From the NCBI RefSeq assembly GCF_000473045.1, contig NZ_AXAY01000027.1:62001-126000 (forward strand): DNA of 64,000 nucleotides. The letters are read 5' to 3'. The notes beneath the pieces were generated by a model. It saw only the letters and a program-made list of their open reading frames with translations. It did no database searches and was not told the origin of the DNA. The stretch comes from Bradyrhizobium sp. WSM3983. GTDB taxonomy: Bacteria; Pseudomonadota; Alphaproteobacteria; Rhizobiales; Xanthobacteraceae. Both the position numbers and the translations under genes were made by a program. Each line of letters starts with the position of its first letter. Position 1 is the first letter of the stretch. Shown here in pieces: positions 17,888 to 27,647 of the stretch.

Positions 17888-18859
17888 TCAGGCGAGGGCG
17901 GCCTGGCGTTCCCGCACCGTCTCGCGGCTGCGATCGGCGCCACGCGGCTCGGCGAGCCGGGTGAAGCTGCGCTGGCCCGCATGCACGGGTGCCTCGACGA
18001 TCACGCCTTCGCAGACGATCTGGCCGCCGAGCATCCTGAATTCGAGCTTGTCGTAGCGCGGCAGTGTTTCGCCAGGCTCGGGCGGCAGCAGTCCGATGCG
18101 CCCCTGGATGTTCAGCGTGGCTTCGCCCGTGCCGTGAAGCCGCGGATTCCACATCCTGATCCCTGTCTCAGTCCAGCGCTGGCGGATCAGCGCGGCGCGA
18201 TCGGCGGGCTCGACGGCTTTCGCGCGAGGCTTCGGCGTGCTGGAGCTCTTTGGGGCGGGCGACACGGGCTCCGGCTCGATGTGCGGGGCGACAACCGGCG
18301 CGTCGGCGATCGTCTCCTCGGCGGCAACGGCCGCGACGGGCTGAAGATCGTTTGCGACGACCGGCTCGATCTCCACGGAAGCGACGGATGCGGGTTCGTC
18401 CTCAGTGACGAACTCGGGCGCGTCAACCGGCTCGCTCTCGGTCTCAATCGAAGAGACCGAGACCTCCTCCACGGTGACGGGCTCGACCTCTGCCGGCGTC
18501 TCTACTGATGAATCGTCGCTGACGATGGTCTCTGTCGGCGCTGCTGACAGGCTCTCCACGGGGACGGAGATGGCAGCGGTGTCTTCAGCGATCGGAGTCA
18601 CGACCTCGATGTCGGCGTTACGATGCAACGGCCCAGCGCCGTCGAGTACCGGAGCAGCTTCTGCAACAGCTAGGACGGCCGGCGACTCATGCGCAGCGAT
18701 CTGCGCCACGTCGATGCTGCCGCTGTGCGGCAGAGGCCGAAGCCGGTTGAACGCCCATTTCACCGCAGGGATGCGGCTCAGCAACGATATCAGTCTCGAA
18801 AGCACCGGGAGTTGTCCAAGAGGTACGCAGGCCGTAGGCAATCGCTGATTCGCCAGCAA
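17888..18859 (-). CDS. hypothetical protein with long acidic Val/Glu/Pro-rich linker
   Basis: A 323-residue protein of unknown function. Residues 1-45 are mildly hydrophobic and basic. Residues 50-205 are low-complexity and rich in Val, Glu, Ala and Pro, probably disordered. From about residue 215 a compact C-terminal part begins (DRAALIRQRWTETGIRMWNP) with alternating hydrophobic residues, such as LNIQGRIGLLPPEPGETLPR. No signal peptide or catalytic motif is clear. The ending QAALA is 28 codons short of the neighbouring gene region. I would not name a role; the linker suggests an anchored or scaffold-like protein. Confidence 0.7.
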   Translation of the reverse strand: MLANQRLPTACVPLGQLPVLSRLISLLSRIPAVKWAFNRLRPLPHSGSIDVAQIAAHESPAVLAVAEAAPVLDGAGPLHRNADIEVVTPIAEDTAAISVPVESLSAAPTETIVSDDSSVETPAEVEPVTVEEVSVSSIETESEPVDAPEFVTEDEPASVASVEIEPVVANDLQPVAAVAAEETIADAPVVAPHIEPEPVSPAPKSSSTPKPRAKAVEPADRAALIRQRWTETGIRMWNPRLHGTGEATLNIQGRIGLLPPEPGETLPRYDKLEFRMLGGQIVCEGVIVEAPVHAGQRSFTRLAEPRGADRSRETVRERQAALA

Positions 18860-18947
18860 TGTGAAAAACTGCCCCGGCCGTCACACCCCTGTCAATTGAG
18901 GCGAGACCAATTGCAGAACATCTGCACAGCCTCGCGCGCCACAGTGG

Positions 18948-19211
18948 TCATTCGAAATGCATCGATGCGAGCGGATCTTCGTCGCGATTGGGCAGATGCG
19001 TCGGAGCAACCGCGTGCTCCGTCTTGCGGATGTGCGAATGCGCAGGCGCGTGCCTGCGGACCAGTGCCACGGTCAGCGCGTCGCATTCCGCCTGTTCGCT
19101 GCTCCATGCGTAGTCGAGGCTTGACGACTGTGCGGACCACGCCTGCGCCGGGCCGGCGATTGCCAGGGACAAGATGAGCCGCAAGGCGGTGACGATGATT
19201 GTCTTTGTCAT
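18948..19211 (-). CDS. small secreted hypothetical protein
   Basis: An 87-residue product with a good signal peptide (MTKTIIVTALRLILSLAIAG, cut near AQAWS). The mature part has one cysteine and several histidines in RRHAPAHSHIRK and TEHAVAPTHLP. GGAGCG stands just before the ATG; an earlier ATG four codons up is possible. No family is recognised. The histidine content could mean metal contact, but that is speculation. Confidence 0.6.
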   Translation of the reverse strand: MTKTIIVTALRLILSLAIAGPAQAWSAQSSSLDYAWSSEQAECDALTVALVRRHAPAHSHIRKTEHAVAPTHLPNRDEDPLASMHFE

Positions 19212-19443
19212 GGGACGCTCCAATCCGTTCCATCAGCAGGATCAGGCTAGGCGGGACGATATTCCGCGCCGCCACATGATCGCGCGGCAGCTCACGCGGG
19301 GTTTAACGGCCGTGAGGCCGGCGTGAGGGGGCGTGTCCGTTCGACAGCGAAGGAGCGAACACGTGACCGGCAAGACATAACGTCGGGCTTTCCAGCGCCA
19401 TCCTTCCGGCCTAATTTGAAACATCCGGGGAGTGAGGAACGCC

Positions 19444-20253
19444 ATGAAGAAGCTTGCCGCCATCGCAGCGGTTCTGGTCTGGTCGAGTTGTGCCTACGCG
19501 CAGGACCGCAGCATCACCGTGGCCTCGACGACGTCGACGGAGCAGTCGGGCTTGTTTGGCTATCTGCTGCCGCTGTTCTCGAAGGCCGAAGGCATCGAGG
19601 TGAAGGTCGTTGCCGTCGGCACCGGCCAGGCACTGGACATCGGGCGGCGCGGCGATGCCGACGTGGTGTTCGTCCATGACAGGCCGGCCGAAGACAAGTT
19701 CATGTCCGAAGGGCAGGGCGTGAAGCGCTTCGACGTCATGTACAACGATTTCATCATCGTCGGGCCAAAGAGCGATCCCGCGAAGATCGCCGGCAGCAAG
19801 GACGTCGCTGATGCCTTGCGCAGAATCGCGGCGGCAAAGGCGCCGTTCATCTCGCGCGGCGACAAATCCGGCACCCATGCCGCCGAGCTGAGATTGTGGA
19901 AGGAGGCGGGCGTCGACATCGCTGATGGCAAGGACAGCTGGTATCGCGAGATCGGGCAGGGCATGGGCCCGGCGCTGAACATGGCATCGTCATCGAACGC
20001 CTATCTGCTGTCGGATCGCGGCACCTGGCTGTCGTTCAGGAACCGCGGCGAGCTTGCGATCCTGACCGAGGGCGACAAGCGGCTGTTCAATCAATACGGC
20101 GTCATGCTGGTCAATCCGGAAAAGCATGCGAATGTGAAGGCGAAGGACGGGCAGGCCTTCATCGACTGGCTGGTCTCCCCGAAGGGGCAGGATGCGATCG
20201 CAGGCTACAAGGTCGGCGGCGAGCAGCTATTTTTCCCGAACGCGTCCCACTAG
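19444..20253 (+). CDS. tupA: tungstate ABC transporter substrate-binding protein TupA-like
   Basis: A periplasmic oxyanion-binding protein of 269 residues. The signal peptide ends at CAYAQ. The mature start has ASTTSTEQSGLFGYLLP, the anion-binding stretch of TupA proteins, and later FISRGDKSGTHAAELRLW and YLLSDRGTWLSFRN, also typical. GAGGAA lies before ATG 19444. Its last 27 bases overlap the 3' end of the oppositely oriented permease gene, which is an odd arrangement for partners of one importer. Molybdate cannot be excluded as a ligand. Confidence 0.88.
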   Translation: MKKLAAIAAVLVWSSCAYAQDRSITVASTTSTEQSGLFGYLLPLFSKAEGIEVKVVAVGTGQALDIGRRGDADVVFVHDRPAEDKFMSEGQGVKRFDVMYNDFIIVGPKSDPAKIAGSKDVADALRRIAAAKAPFISRGDKSGTHAAELRLWKEAGVDIADGKDSWYREIGQGMGPALNMASSSNAYLLSDRGTWLSFRNRGELAILTEGDKRLFNQYGVMLVNPEKHANVKAKDGQAFIDWLVSPKGQDAIAGYKVGGEQLFFPNASH

Positions 20254-20925
20254 CAGGAAGGCGACGGTCGAGACGGCGACGCTGAGCGCGAGCAGGATCA
20301 GCCCGAGCCCGAGCGCCAGCGGCAGGTCGCCCTTGCTGGTCTCGAGCGCAATTGCCGTCGTCATCGTGCGGGTAAAACTGCGGATGTTGCCGCCGACGAT
20401 GATGATAGCGCCGACTTCGGCGATCGCGCGCCCGAACGCTGCGAGAAAGGCCGTCAGCAGCGAGGTCCGGCCGAGTGCGAACAGCAGGCCGATGCTGCGC
20501 AGCGTTGATAGCCCGTCGATCCGCGCGAGGTCGCCATATTCCGCCCACAGCAAGCTCGCCGGCCGGTGCACCAGTGCGACCACGATCGGGGTGGCCAGCA
20601 ACGTCTGTGCGATCACCATGGCCGTCGGCGTGAACAACAGGCCCGCTGCCCCGAACGGGCCGGACCGCGACAACATGAGATAAAGCGCGAGCCCGACCAC
20701 GACCGGCGGCAGGCCGAGCAACGCATTGGTCAGCACGATGATGACCTGCCGTCCGCGGAAGCGGGTGATCGCAAGAAGGGCCCCGAATGGGGCCCCGATC
20801 AACAGCGCAATGATGCTGGCCGTCAGGCTCACGTGCACCGACAGGGTGACAATGCCGAGCAGTTCGGGATCGGCCTCGCTAATCAGCGCGAACGCAGCAA
20901 CGATGGAGCGCGCGAAATCGTTCAT
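20227..20925 (-). CDS. tupB: tungstate ABC transporter permease TupB-like
   Basis: A 232-residue inner-membrane permease with about five or six helices. The cytoplasmic loop AFGRAIAEVGAIIIVGGNI near residue 170 is the mark of the TupB/ModB group. The start at 20925 overlaps the arsC stop (ATGA at 20922-20925). No TupC ATPase gene is adjacent on either side, so the motor subunit must come from elsewhere. Its end runs 27 bases into tupA on the other strand. Confidence 0.88.
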   Translation of the reverse strand: MNDFARSIVAAFALISEADPELLGIVTLSVHVSLTASIIALLIGAPFGALLAITRFRGRQVIIVLTNALLGLPPVVVGLALYLMLSRSGPFGAAGLLFTPTAMVIAQTLLATPIVVALVHRPASLLWAEYGDLARIDGLSTLRSIGLLFALGRTSLLTAFLAAFGRAIAEVGAIIIVGGNIRSFTRTMTTAIALETSKGDLPLALGLGLILLALSVAVSTVAFLLVGRVREK

Positions 20926-21353
20926 CCCGGATTTCGCCGTGTGGGCAGCAGATCCAGCACCAGCTCGGAGGGACGGCAAAGCCTGACGCCTTTCGGCGTC
21001 ACCTCGATCGGCCGGTTGATCAGGATCGGATGTGCCGTCATCGCATCGAGCAACTGATCGTCAGTTGGTGCCGGGTTTTCGAGTCCGAGTTCGGCATAGG
21101 GCGCAGCCTTCTCGCGTACGGCCTCGCGCACCGAAATCCCCATGCGGGCTATCAGCTGCTGCAGCAGCGCCCGCGACGGCGGTGTCTTCAGATATTTGAT
21201 CACGTGCGGCTCGATACCGGCATTCCGCATCGTGGCAAGCGTGGTGCGCGACGTGCCGCATTCGGGATTGTGGTAGATGATCGGTCCATCGGCAGCACCT
21301 TCCGTCAGATTGACGAGCTCATTCAAGATTACGAACCGCGTCGCAGAAATCAT
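20922..21353 (-). CDS. arsC: glutaredoxin-type arsenate reductase ArsC
   Basis: A 143-residue protein of the ArsC/Spx thioredoxin-fold family, reducing arsenate to arsenite with glutathione and glutaredoxin. The active cysteine is in YHNPECGTSRTTL, about residue 32. The other family arginines are in INRPIEVTPKGVRLCRP. ATG 21353 follows a strong GAGGGGGG site, although it puts about 20 unusual residues before the fold; no better start lies between. No arsenite exporter or ArsR gene is adjacent, and it is translationally coupled to tupB, so the pair may handle oxyanions together. Confidence 0.85.
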   Translation of the reverse strand: MISATRFVILNELVNLTEGAADGPIIYHNPECGTSRTTLATMRNAGIEPHVIKYLKTPPSRALLQQLIARMGISVREAVREKAAPYAELGLENPAPTDDQLLDAMTAHPILINRPIEVTPKGVRLCRPSELVLDLLPTRRNPG

Positions 21354-21379
21354 CGATCCCCCCTCGCGCCTGGCGCGTC

Positions 21380-22060
21380 AACCTAAATCTGGCTGTCCCG
21401 ACGGGCAAAACACCTTGCCACCCGCGCCGCCACAAAAGGTCAAGCCCTGCCCACAAAAATATTCCACTTTACCGAAATTCGGAATTGGCGTATGTTTCGC
21501 GCATCTCACCCGGCACGAGGGACGGATCGCGAGTCGTCCGGTACGTGGGTGAGTTGCGGTGGACGCGGGCTCGCGTCGGCACGCGAAGGTCGGGAGCAGG
21601 GCGAGCGGAGGATTGAGCCGAACCTCGTGAGCACCTGGCCGCGTGTGACGAACGGCGCGGGCGGCGTACGGCAAAGCCGTGTGGTCCTGACTGTCGTCGC
21701 TACAGTCAAGTCTTGCGGAAGGCGGCATGAGGGCCAACCGGCCCTCGCCGTCAACTTTTCGCAGGGCGACGGAGGCCAAAGGAATTCGGCTCCGGGGGCA
21801 CGGCATAAGCCGTCAAACCACTCGCGCAGGGAAGGTCGGGATGTCTCGGCTGCCCTGTACGTCGCTGTGCAGCCTCCTTTTGCGCTACACACGCACAGCG
21901 AACCGCGGGTGCCAGCTGGCGCCCGGCCTTCCCTGCGCCCTCGGCATTCCCGGGGGGCCAAACCAGCCGCAAAACTCGGGCCGAAATGGCCGCGAGGCCG
22001 CGAAATCATGCCCTTTGCGAGCGGAAAGGCGACTTTATTCTCGCCACGGATGCTTTAAGG
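21380..22060. repeat. non-coding, repeat-like stretch between arsC and hbdA
   Basis: These 680 bases hold open frames on both strands, but none has a family-like protein, a ribosome site or consistent codon use. The wording is of a kind I recall as dispersed intergenic sequence in Bradyrhizobium genomes: the segment around 21390-21490 with its AAATATTCCACTTTACCG core, and the 21870-22010 segment. It is therefore listed as a probable dispersed repeat. The copy number is not visible from one window. Confidence 0.5.
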
Positions 22061-22170
22061 AAGAGCCTGGATGCGGCGCAGCACTCAAGGCGTCCGCGGA
22101 TCGAAATTCAGGTCAAACCGGGCACGCCGCCATTGCGGCCGGGCTCGCTCAACGAGAAGGACGTCATTCC

Positions 22171-23022
<852 letters not shown>

Positions 23023-23157
23023 TCATGGCGTGGGCGGCGGATGGTGATCATCCGCCGCCCATGCCGCAATTTGCGCCAGGACAAGGACGTCGCGCGCAAT
23101 TGGCCCGAGAATGTCGAACGGGCGGCTCGCGAGAACAACGAACGGAAAACGAAGGAC

Positions 23158-23622
23158 ATGTCGGTTCGACTGAAGGCCGAGCGGGAAGCTGCGGCCACGC
23201 GGCGGAACCTGCTGACCCAGGATGCGATCGAGCGCACCGGGATTACCGAGGAGATGATCGGGGAACTCGTCACCCGCTTCTACGGACGCGTCCGCGAGGA
23301 TGCGCTGCTCGGGCCGGTGTTCGCGATCGTGCAGAATTGGGACGAGCATCTCGCCAAGCTTAGGGATTTTTGGTCGTCGGTCGTGCTAATGAGCGGGCGC
23401 TACCATGGCTCGCCGATGCGGGCGCATATGCCGCTGAGTTTGATTGGCGATCATTTCGACCGCTGGCTCGACCTGTTCGAACTGACCGCGCGCGAAGTCT
23501 GCCCGCCGCCGGCGGCTGCGCTCTTCATCGACAAGGCGCGTCGCATTGCCGACAGTTTTGAGATGGCATCGGCCACCATTGCCGGCCGCATCGCCGCGCC
23601 GCGTCACCTGCTGCGGTCCTGA
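23158..23622 (+). CDS. group III truncated hemoglobin
   Basis: A 154-residue heme protein of the 2-on-2 globin class, group III. Family positions are seen in VTRFYGRVREDALLGPVF, in FWSSVVLMSGRYHGSP, and in the F-helix HFDRWLDLF, whose histidine is the likely proximal ligand. Group III members are linked to nitrosative or peroxide stress and low oxygen. ATG 23158 sits one base after GAAGGA, a tight spacing, but the earlier in-frame codons do not look like globin. It is a single gene 135 bases after hbdA. Confidence 0.87.
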   Translation: MSVRLKAEREAAATRRNLLTQDAIERTGITEEMIGELVTRFYGRVREDALLGPVFAIVQNWDEHLAKLRDFWSSVVLMSGRYHGSPMRAHMPLSLIGDHFDRWLDLFELTAREVCPPPAAALFIDKARRIADSFEMASATIAGRIAAPRHLLRS

Positions 23623-23729
23623 CCACAGCGGGCCTGCCTGCGAAACGTGCAGTTGAATCGCGCTATGGTTGCGTTGCGTAGAAAGCAGCGCGTCGCATCA
23701 ATTCCAACATCATCGGTCTGATCTGCAAA

Positions 23730-23759
23730 AACGTCATGCCGCTCGCGCAGCATGACGTT
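23730..23759. other. 10-bp stem hairpin upstream of the Rieske chimera
   Basis: AACGTCATGC and GCATGACGTT form a perfect stem around a 10-base loop in the 264-bp gap between the globin and the chimeric gene. No T-run follows. It could end the hbdA/globin transcript or mark a small RNA. Nothing else is clear in this gap. Confidence 0.4.
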
Positions 23760-23886
23760 GAAATCGCAAAAACGCGCATGAATGCGTGCAATCGCGTTCA
23801 ATCAAAGCGAGTAAAGCCATATTGATGCACTGCGGCGCCAAATCTGCGCCTTCATTTCGGCAGAGTTCCAGCGCCTGCTAGCATGC

Positions 23887-24681
23887 ATGTCGCGGACATC
23901 GTTCAACACTGTATCCCCATCCTCCGACAGCACTGCGGCACCCGAAGCCGATGTGAACGCGGAGCAAACGCGGCGAATGCTGCTGCTCGGAGCGCTCGCC
24001 ACCACCGCCTGTCTCGGCTGTTCCGCGCAAGCGCGTGCGGGCGAAGATCCGCCTGGCTCCGACGAGCGGCCGCAGAAGGGCGATGTGCTCGTGTTCTCCG
24101 AGGGCGACAGCGAAGGAAAGCTCATCACCGCGGATCTGCAGGCCGGCGGTCCGCCGGTGCATGCCTGGCCGCAGGATCCCAAGACATCGGTGGTGCGCAA
24201 CGCCTCGCGGCTCAACGAGATCCTGATCATCCAGCTCGATCCCGCCGAGCTCGACGAGCAAACCAAAGCTCGTGCCGTCGACGGCATCCTCGCCTATTCG
24301 GCGATCTGCTCCCATGCCGGCTGTCCCGTCACCGCCTGGGTCAAGAGCGATGTCGGCGACAAGGACGTCCTCAAGTGCATGTGCCACGGCTCGGTCACGG
24401 CGACCGCGGGCGATCTCGTCTTCGCCGGCGGCACCAACGACCGCAACTTCCGCGCCTTCAACGCCAAGACCGGTGAGTTGTTGTGGGAGCAGAAGACCAA
24501 CTCCTGCATCATGGGCACGCCGATGTCCTATGAGATCGACGGCACGCAATATGTCGCGATCCAGTCGGGCTGGGGCGTGGACGCGCAGCGGATCCCGGAC
24601 GCGCTCGCGACCAACAATATCGGCATCGAATCCAACGTGCCGCAAGGCGGCGTGATCTGGGTGTTCGCGCTGAAGAAGTAA
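23887..24681 (+). CDS. Rieske 2Fe-2S domain fused in frame to a quinoprotein dehydrogenase C-terminal segment
   Basis: A 264-residue chimera. Residues 29-50 form a twin-arginine signal (TRRMLLLGALATTACLG). Residues 60-169 are a Rieske domain with both cluster motifs, CSHAGC at 141-146 and CMCHGS at 164-169. Instead of the usual closing strands after CxCHGS, the frame passes at about residue 170 (base 24394) into ATAGDLVFAGG and then DAQ, GVIWVFALKK and other C-terminal blade features of PQQ alcohol dehydrogenases. All four cluster ligands are kept. It may be a deletion-born fusion of two once neighbouring genes, or a real electron-transfer fusion. The reading frame is intact, so it is not marked as a pseudogene. 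Confidence 0.8.
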   Translation: MSRTSFNTVSPSSDSTAAPEADVNAEQTRRMLLLGALATTACLGCSAQARAGEDPPGSDERPQKGDVLVFSEGDSEGKLITADLQAGGPPVHAWPQDPKTSVVRNASRLNEILIIQLDPAELDEQTKARAVDGILAYSAICSHAGCPVTAWVKSDVGDKDVLKCMCHGSVTATAGDLVFAGGTNDRNFRAFNAKTGELLWEQKTNSCIMGTPMSYEIDGTQYVAIQSGWGVDAQRIPDALATNNIGIESNVPQGGVIWVFALKK

Positions 24682-24727
24682 GCTCCGCAGGCGGATCGAA
24701 GACAGCGGAGCCGCGGGGGGGTGGCGA

Positions 24728-24755
24728 GTGCGGCGGACGGCAACGTCCGCCGCAC
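24728..24755 (+). terminator. hairpin with GCAA tetraloop after the Rieske chimera
   Basis: A perfect 12-bp stem (GTGCGGCGGACG with its complement) closes on GCAA and is followed by TTTGCG, 46 bases after the chimera's stop. This is a plausible terminator with a weak T-run. It is also the first element of a repeat-rich gap. Confidence 0.55.
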
Positions 24756-25016
24756 TTTGCGTAGCGTGATATGGGAAGAGATTCTTCCCTTCTTCCCTTG
24801 TGGGAGAAGGTGGCAATAGGCGGCCTTCGGCCGCCGTTCTTGAGAACGCCGATGCTTCGCATCGGCTATGGCGCCGGATGAGGGGTATTTATCCGCGAAC
24901 AACAATGCGCGAGCCTCGCGGAGGCGGCCCCCTCACCCAAGTGAGATCGCAGCAATCAGCGTCGCTGCCCTCTCCCGCAAGCGGAGAGGGCACATCAATG
25001 CGCAGGCGTCAAACCA
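24756..25016. repeat. repeat-rich intergenic stretch
   Basis: This gap contains several short inverted repeats and no gene. The clearest is TGCCCTCTCC at 24964-24973 against GGAGAGGGCA at 24981-24990. A smaller one around 24816-24836 reads GGCGGCC-TTC-GGCCGCC. The style matches the other nested inverted repeats of this window. Confidence 0.55.
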
Positions 25017-25277
25017 CTACTTCCCCTGACGGTCGACCTTGTCTTTCTCCGCCTGATTCATCTCCTGAACCTTCGGATCGGTGCTGCTCTGCCCGGTGGT
25101 CTGGGTGGTCGAAGCGGGCGGGGCGCTGGCGTTGGGAGGCGAGTTCTGGTCCGGCGCGGTGGGGCGCGTTGCCGTGGTTGGCGGTGTGGCGGTGCTCTGG
25201 GCGAACGCGGCTGCATTCGTCAAAAGAAAGGCGCTCGACAGCAGCGAGACTGCGAGCGCCCTTGGGAAGTTGATCAT
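25017..25277 (-). CDS. small secreted Pro/Thr/Ser-rich hypothetical protein
   Basis: An 86-residue product. The signal peptide (MINFPRALAVSLLSSAFLLT) is cut near AFAQS. The rest is low-complexity (TATPPTTATRPTAP and similar) and ends in the charged EMNQAEKDKVDRQGK. GGAG precedes ATG 25277. It lies 56 bases downstream of the oxidoreductase large subunit, on the same strand, so it may be cotranscribed. Function unknown. Confidence 0.65.
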   Translation of the reverse strand: MINFPRALAVSLLSSAFLLTNAAAFAQSTATPPTTATRPTAPDQNSPPNASAPPASTTQTTGQSSTDPKVQEMNQAEKDKVDRQGK

Positions 25278-25333
25278 CGATCTGCTCCTGTCAGATCGAA
25301 GAGAAACGGCGCGAAGCCGCCTGATGTTCCGCG

Positions 25334-27646
25334 TCAAGCTTCCAATTGCTTGCCGATCGGCAGCGCGCGAATGCGCTTGCCGGTCGCCGCGAAGATCGCG
25401 TTCATCAGCGCCGGTGCGAATGGCGGCACGCCGGGCTCGCCGACGCCGCTCGGCGGCGTGTCGGGTCCGGGTGGCACGATGTAGACGTTCGTCACCAGCG
25501 GAGCCTCGTCGATCCTGACGACCTGGAAGTCGTCAAAATTCTTCTGCTCCACCTTGCCGTCCTTGAAGCTGACCTCGCCATATTTGGCGAGGCTCAGGCC
25601 CATGATTGCCGCGCCCTCGATCTGCGAGGCGATGCGCTCGGGGTTGACATAGGTGCCGCAGTCGATCGCGGTGTCGACCCGCGGCACCGTCAGCTTGCCC
25701 TTGTCGTCGACGGCCACCTCGACAATGGTCGCGATGTAGCTGACGAAGCTGCGGTGCACGGCGATGCCGAGGCCGTGGCCCTTCGGGACTTGACGGCCCC
25801 ATTCGCCCTTCTCGGCGACCAGCTCGACGACCTTGCGCAGGCGTGCGGTATCGATCGGGTAGCTGTCATAGGGCTCGCCATAGTTCCAGAGGTCTTTGAC
25901 CGCTGGCTTGACGATGCGGGGCGTGCCGATCAGCGCGAGCAGCGTCTCTTTCTGGTCGCGTCCGGTCGCGTTCGCGATCTCGCCGACCATCGACTGCACC
26001 GCGAAGGCGCGCGGGATGTTCGAGACCGAGCGGAACCAGCCGATGCGGGTGAACGCCGCGGCTTCCGGGTTCTCGCAACTGATGTTGGCGATCTCGAACG
26101 GCATGTCGACGAGCCCCATGCCGAGCTCGAATGCCGCTGCGTGCTTGGCACCGGCCGCGAAGGTCGACGCGATGGTCGGCGCTACGCTGCGGTGGCGCCA
26201 GGCGACCACCTTGCCGTCCTTGTCCAGCCCGGCCTCGATCCGCTCCACCGAGACGGTGTGCAGGAAGTCGTGGTGGAGATCGTCCTCGCGCGTCCACTGC
26301 ACCTTGACGGGCGCACCGAGCTCCTTCGACAGCAGCGCGGCCTCGAGTGCAAAGTCGCATTTCGATTTGCGGCCGAAGCCGCCGCCGAGCAGCGTGACAT
26401 TGACGGTGACATTGCCCTCGGGGATGCCGAGCGTCTTGGCGACATCCTCGCGCGTGCCGCCGGGACTCTGCACCGGCGCCCAGATCTCCGCCTTGTCGCC
26501 CTTGACGTCGGCAACCGCAACCGGCGGCTCCATGCAGACATGGGCGAGATGGGGCAGATAATATTCGCCGATCACGACCTTGGCAGCGGCCTTCAGGGCG
26601 GCGTCCGCGTCGCCCTCCTGACGAACGACCAAACCCGGCTTGCGCGAGGCCTCCTCGAGCTCCTTGCGATAGGCGACCGAGTCGTATTTGCCGTTGGCGC
26701 CGTCGTCCCAAACGAGCTTCAGCGCGTCGCGGCCCTTGATCGCGGCGCCGGTGTTACGCGCGATCACCGCGACGCCGCCGAGCGGCTGGAACTTCGACGG
26801 CCACGGCCAGCCGCGCACCTGCATCACCTTCTCGACGCCAGGTACCTTCAGCGCCGCGTCCGGATCGAACGAGGTGAGCTTGCCGCCGGTCACCGGCGGG
26901 CGCGCGATCACGGCGTATTTCATCCCGGGCAGGCGCACGTCGGCTCCGTAACGGGCCTTGCCGGTGGTGATGTCGTGGAGATCGACGATGCCGACCTGGC
27001 CCTTGCCGAGATAGCGGAAGTCCTTGGGGTCTTTCAGCTTGAGGCCTTCGATGCTCGGCACCGATTCCTTGGCGGCATCGGCTGCGACCTCGCCGAAGCC
27101 GAGCTTGCGACCGCTGGCGCTGTGGACGACCTCGTGATTGACCGCCTTGACCTCGGTCGCCGGCACGCCCCAGCGCTTGGCCGCGGCCTGCTCCAGCATG
27201 GTGCGGGCGGAGGCACCGATCTGGCGCATCGGGATCAGATAGTGCCGCGTGCTGCGCGAGCCGTCGGTGTCCTGGTTGCCGAACTTGACCTCGTCACCAT
27301 GGGCCTGCTGCACCTTGACCCTGGACCAGTCGGCTTCCATCTCCTCGGCCACGATCAGCGGCAGGCTGGTGCGCACGCCGGTGCCCATCTCGGCGCGATG
27401 CGCCAGGATGGTGACGGTGCCGTCGGGCGCGACCGCGACGAAGACGCGCGGATCGACCACGACGCCGTGCGGCATCTTGCCGGCGCCGGTCTCATAGGCA
27501 AAAGCCTGGCGCGTCATCACGGGTGCGGCGAGCACGAAGCCGCTGGTGACGCCGAGCCCCTTCAGGATGCTGCGACGCGATACCTTCTCGACCTTCAAAT
27601 TCTTTTCGAAGCCACGAAGCTTCCGGGGATTGTCGATGAAATTCAT
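25334..27646 (-). CDS. molybdenum hydroxylase large subunit (isoquinoline 1-oxidoreductase beta / aldehyde oxidase type)
   Basis: A 770-residue molybdopterin-cytosine-dinucleotide enzyme of the xanthine dehydrogenase superfamily, exported by Tat: the N-terminus has SRRSILKGLG. Cofactor-binding stretches include LGGGFGRKSKCDF near residue 425 and GVGEPGVPPFAPALMNAI near the end, which holds the catalytic-type glutamate. It is duplicated internally, as in IorB. The FAD subunit is missing, as usual for the IorAB class, so electrons would go through the small subunit to a cytochrome or quinone. Substrate unknown; aldehydes or N-heterocycles are typical. The small-subunit gene ends one base before its start. 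Confidence 0.9.
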   Translation of the reverse strand: MNFIDNPRKLRGFEKNLKVEKVSRRSILKGLGVTSGFVLAAPVMTRQAFAYETGAGKMPHGVVVDPRVFVAVAPDGTVTILAHRAEMGTGVRTSLPLIVAEEMEADWSRVKVQQAHGDEVKFGNQDTDGSRSTRHYLIPMRQIGASARTMLEQAAAKRWGVPATEVKAVNHEVVHSASGRKLGFGEVAADAAKESVPSIEGLKLKDPKDFRYLGKGQVGIVDLHDITTGKARYGADVRLPGMKYAVIARPPVTGGKLTSFDPDAALKVPGVEKVMQVRGWPWPSKFQPLGGVAVIARNTGAAIKGRDALKLVWDDGANGKYDSVAYRKELEEASRKPGLVVRQEGDADAALKAAAKVVIGEYYLPHLAHVCMEPPVAVADVKGDKAEIWAPVQSPGGTREDVAKTLGIPEGNVTVNVTLLGGGFGRKSKCDFALEAALLSKELGAPVKVQWTREDDLHHDFLHTVSVERIEAGLDKDGKVVAWRHRSVAPTIASTFAAGAKHAAAFELGMGLVDMPFEIANISCENPEAAAFTRIGWFRSVSNIPRAFAVQSMVGEIANATGRDQKETLLALIGTPRIVKPAVKDLWNYGEPYDSYPIDTARLRKVVELVAEKGEWGRQVPKGHGLGIAVHRSFVSYIATIVEVAVDDKGKLTVPRVDTAIDCGTYVNPERIASQIEGAAIMGLSLAKYGEVSFKDGKVEQKNFDDFQVVRIDEAPLVTNVYIVPPGPDTPPSGVGEPGVPPFAPALMNAIFAATGKRIRALPIGKQLEA

Positions 27647-27647
27647 G

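Noticed and set aside
21727..22170. N-terminal extension of hbdA
   Set aside because: The dehydrogenase fold starts at 22171 with its own ribosome site; the extension is repeat-like and not conserved in this family as I know it.
24756..25016. Insertion sequence remnant
   Set aside because: Short inverted repeats only; no transposase frame and no target duplication could be seen.
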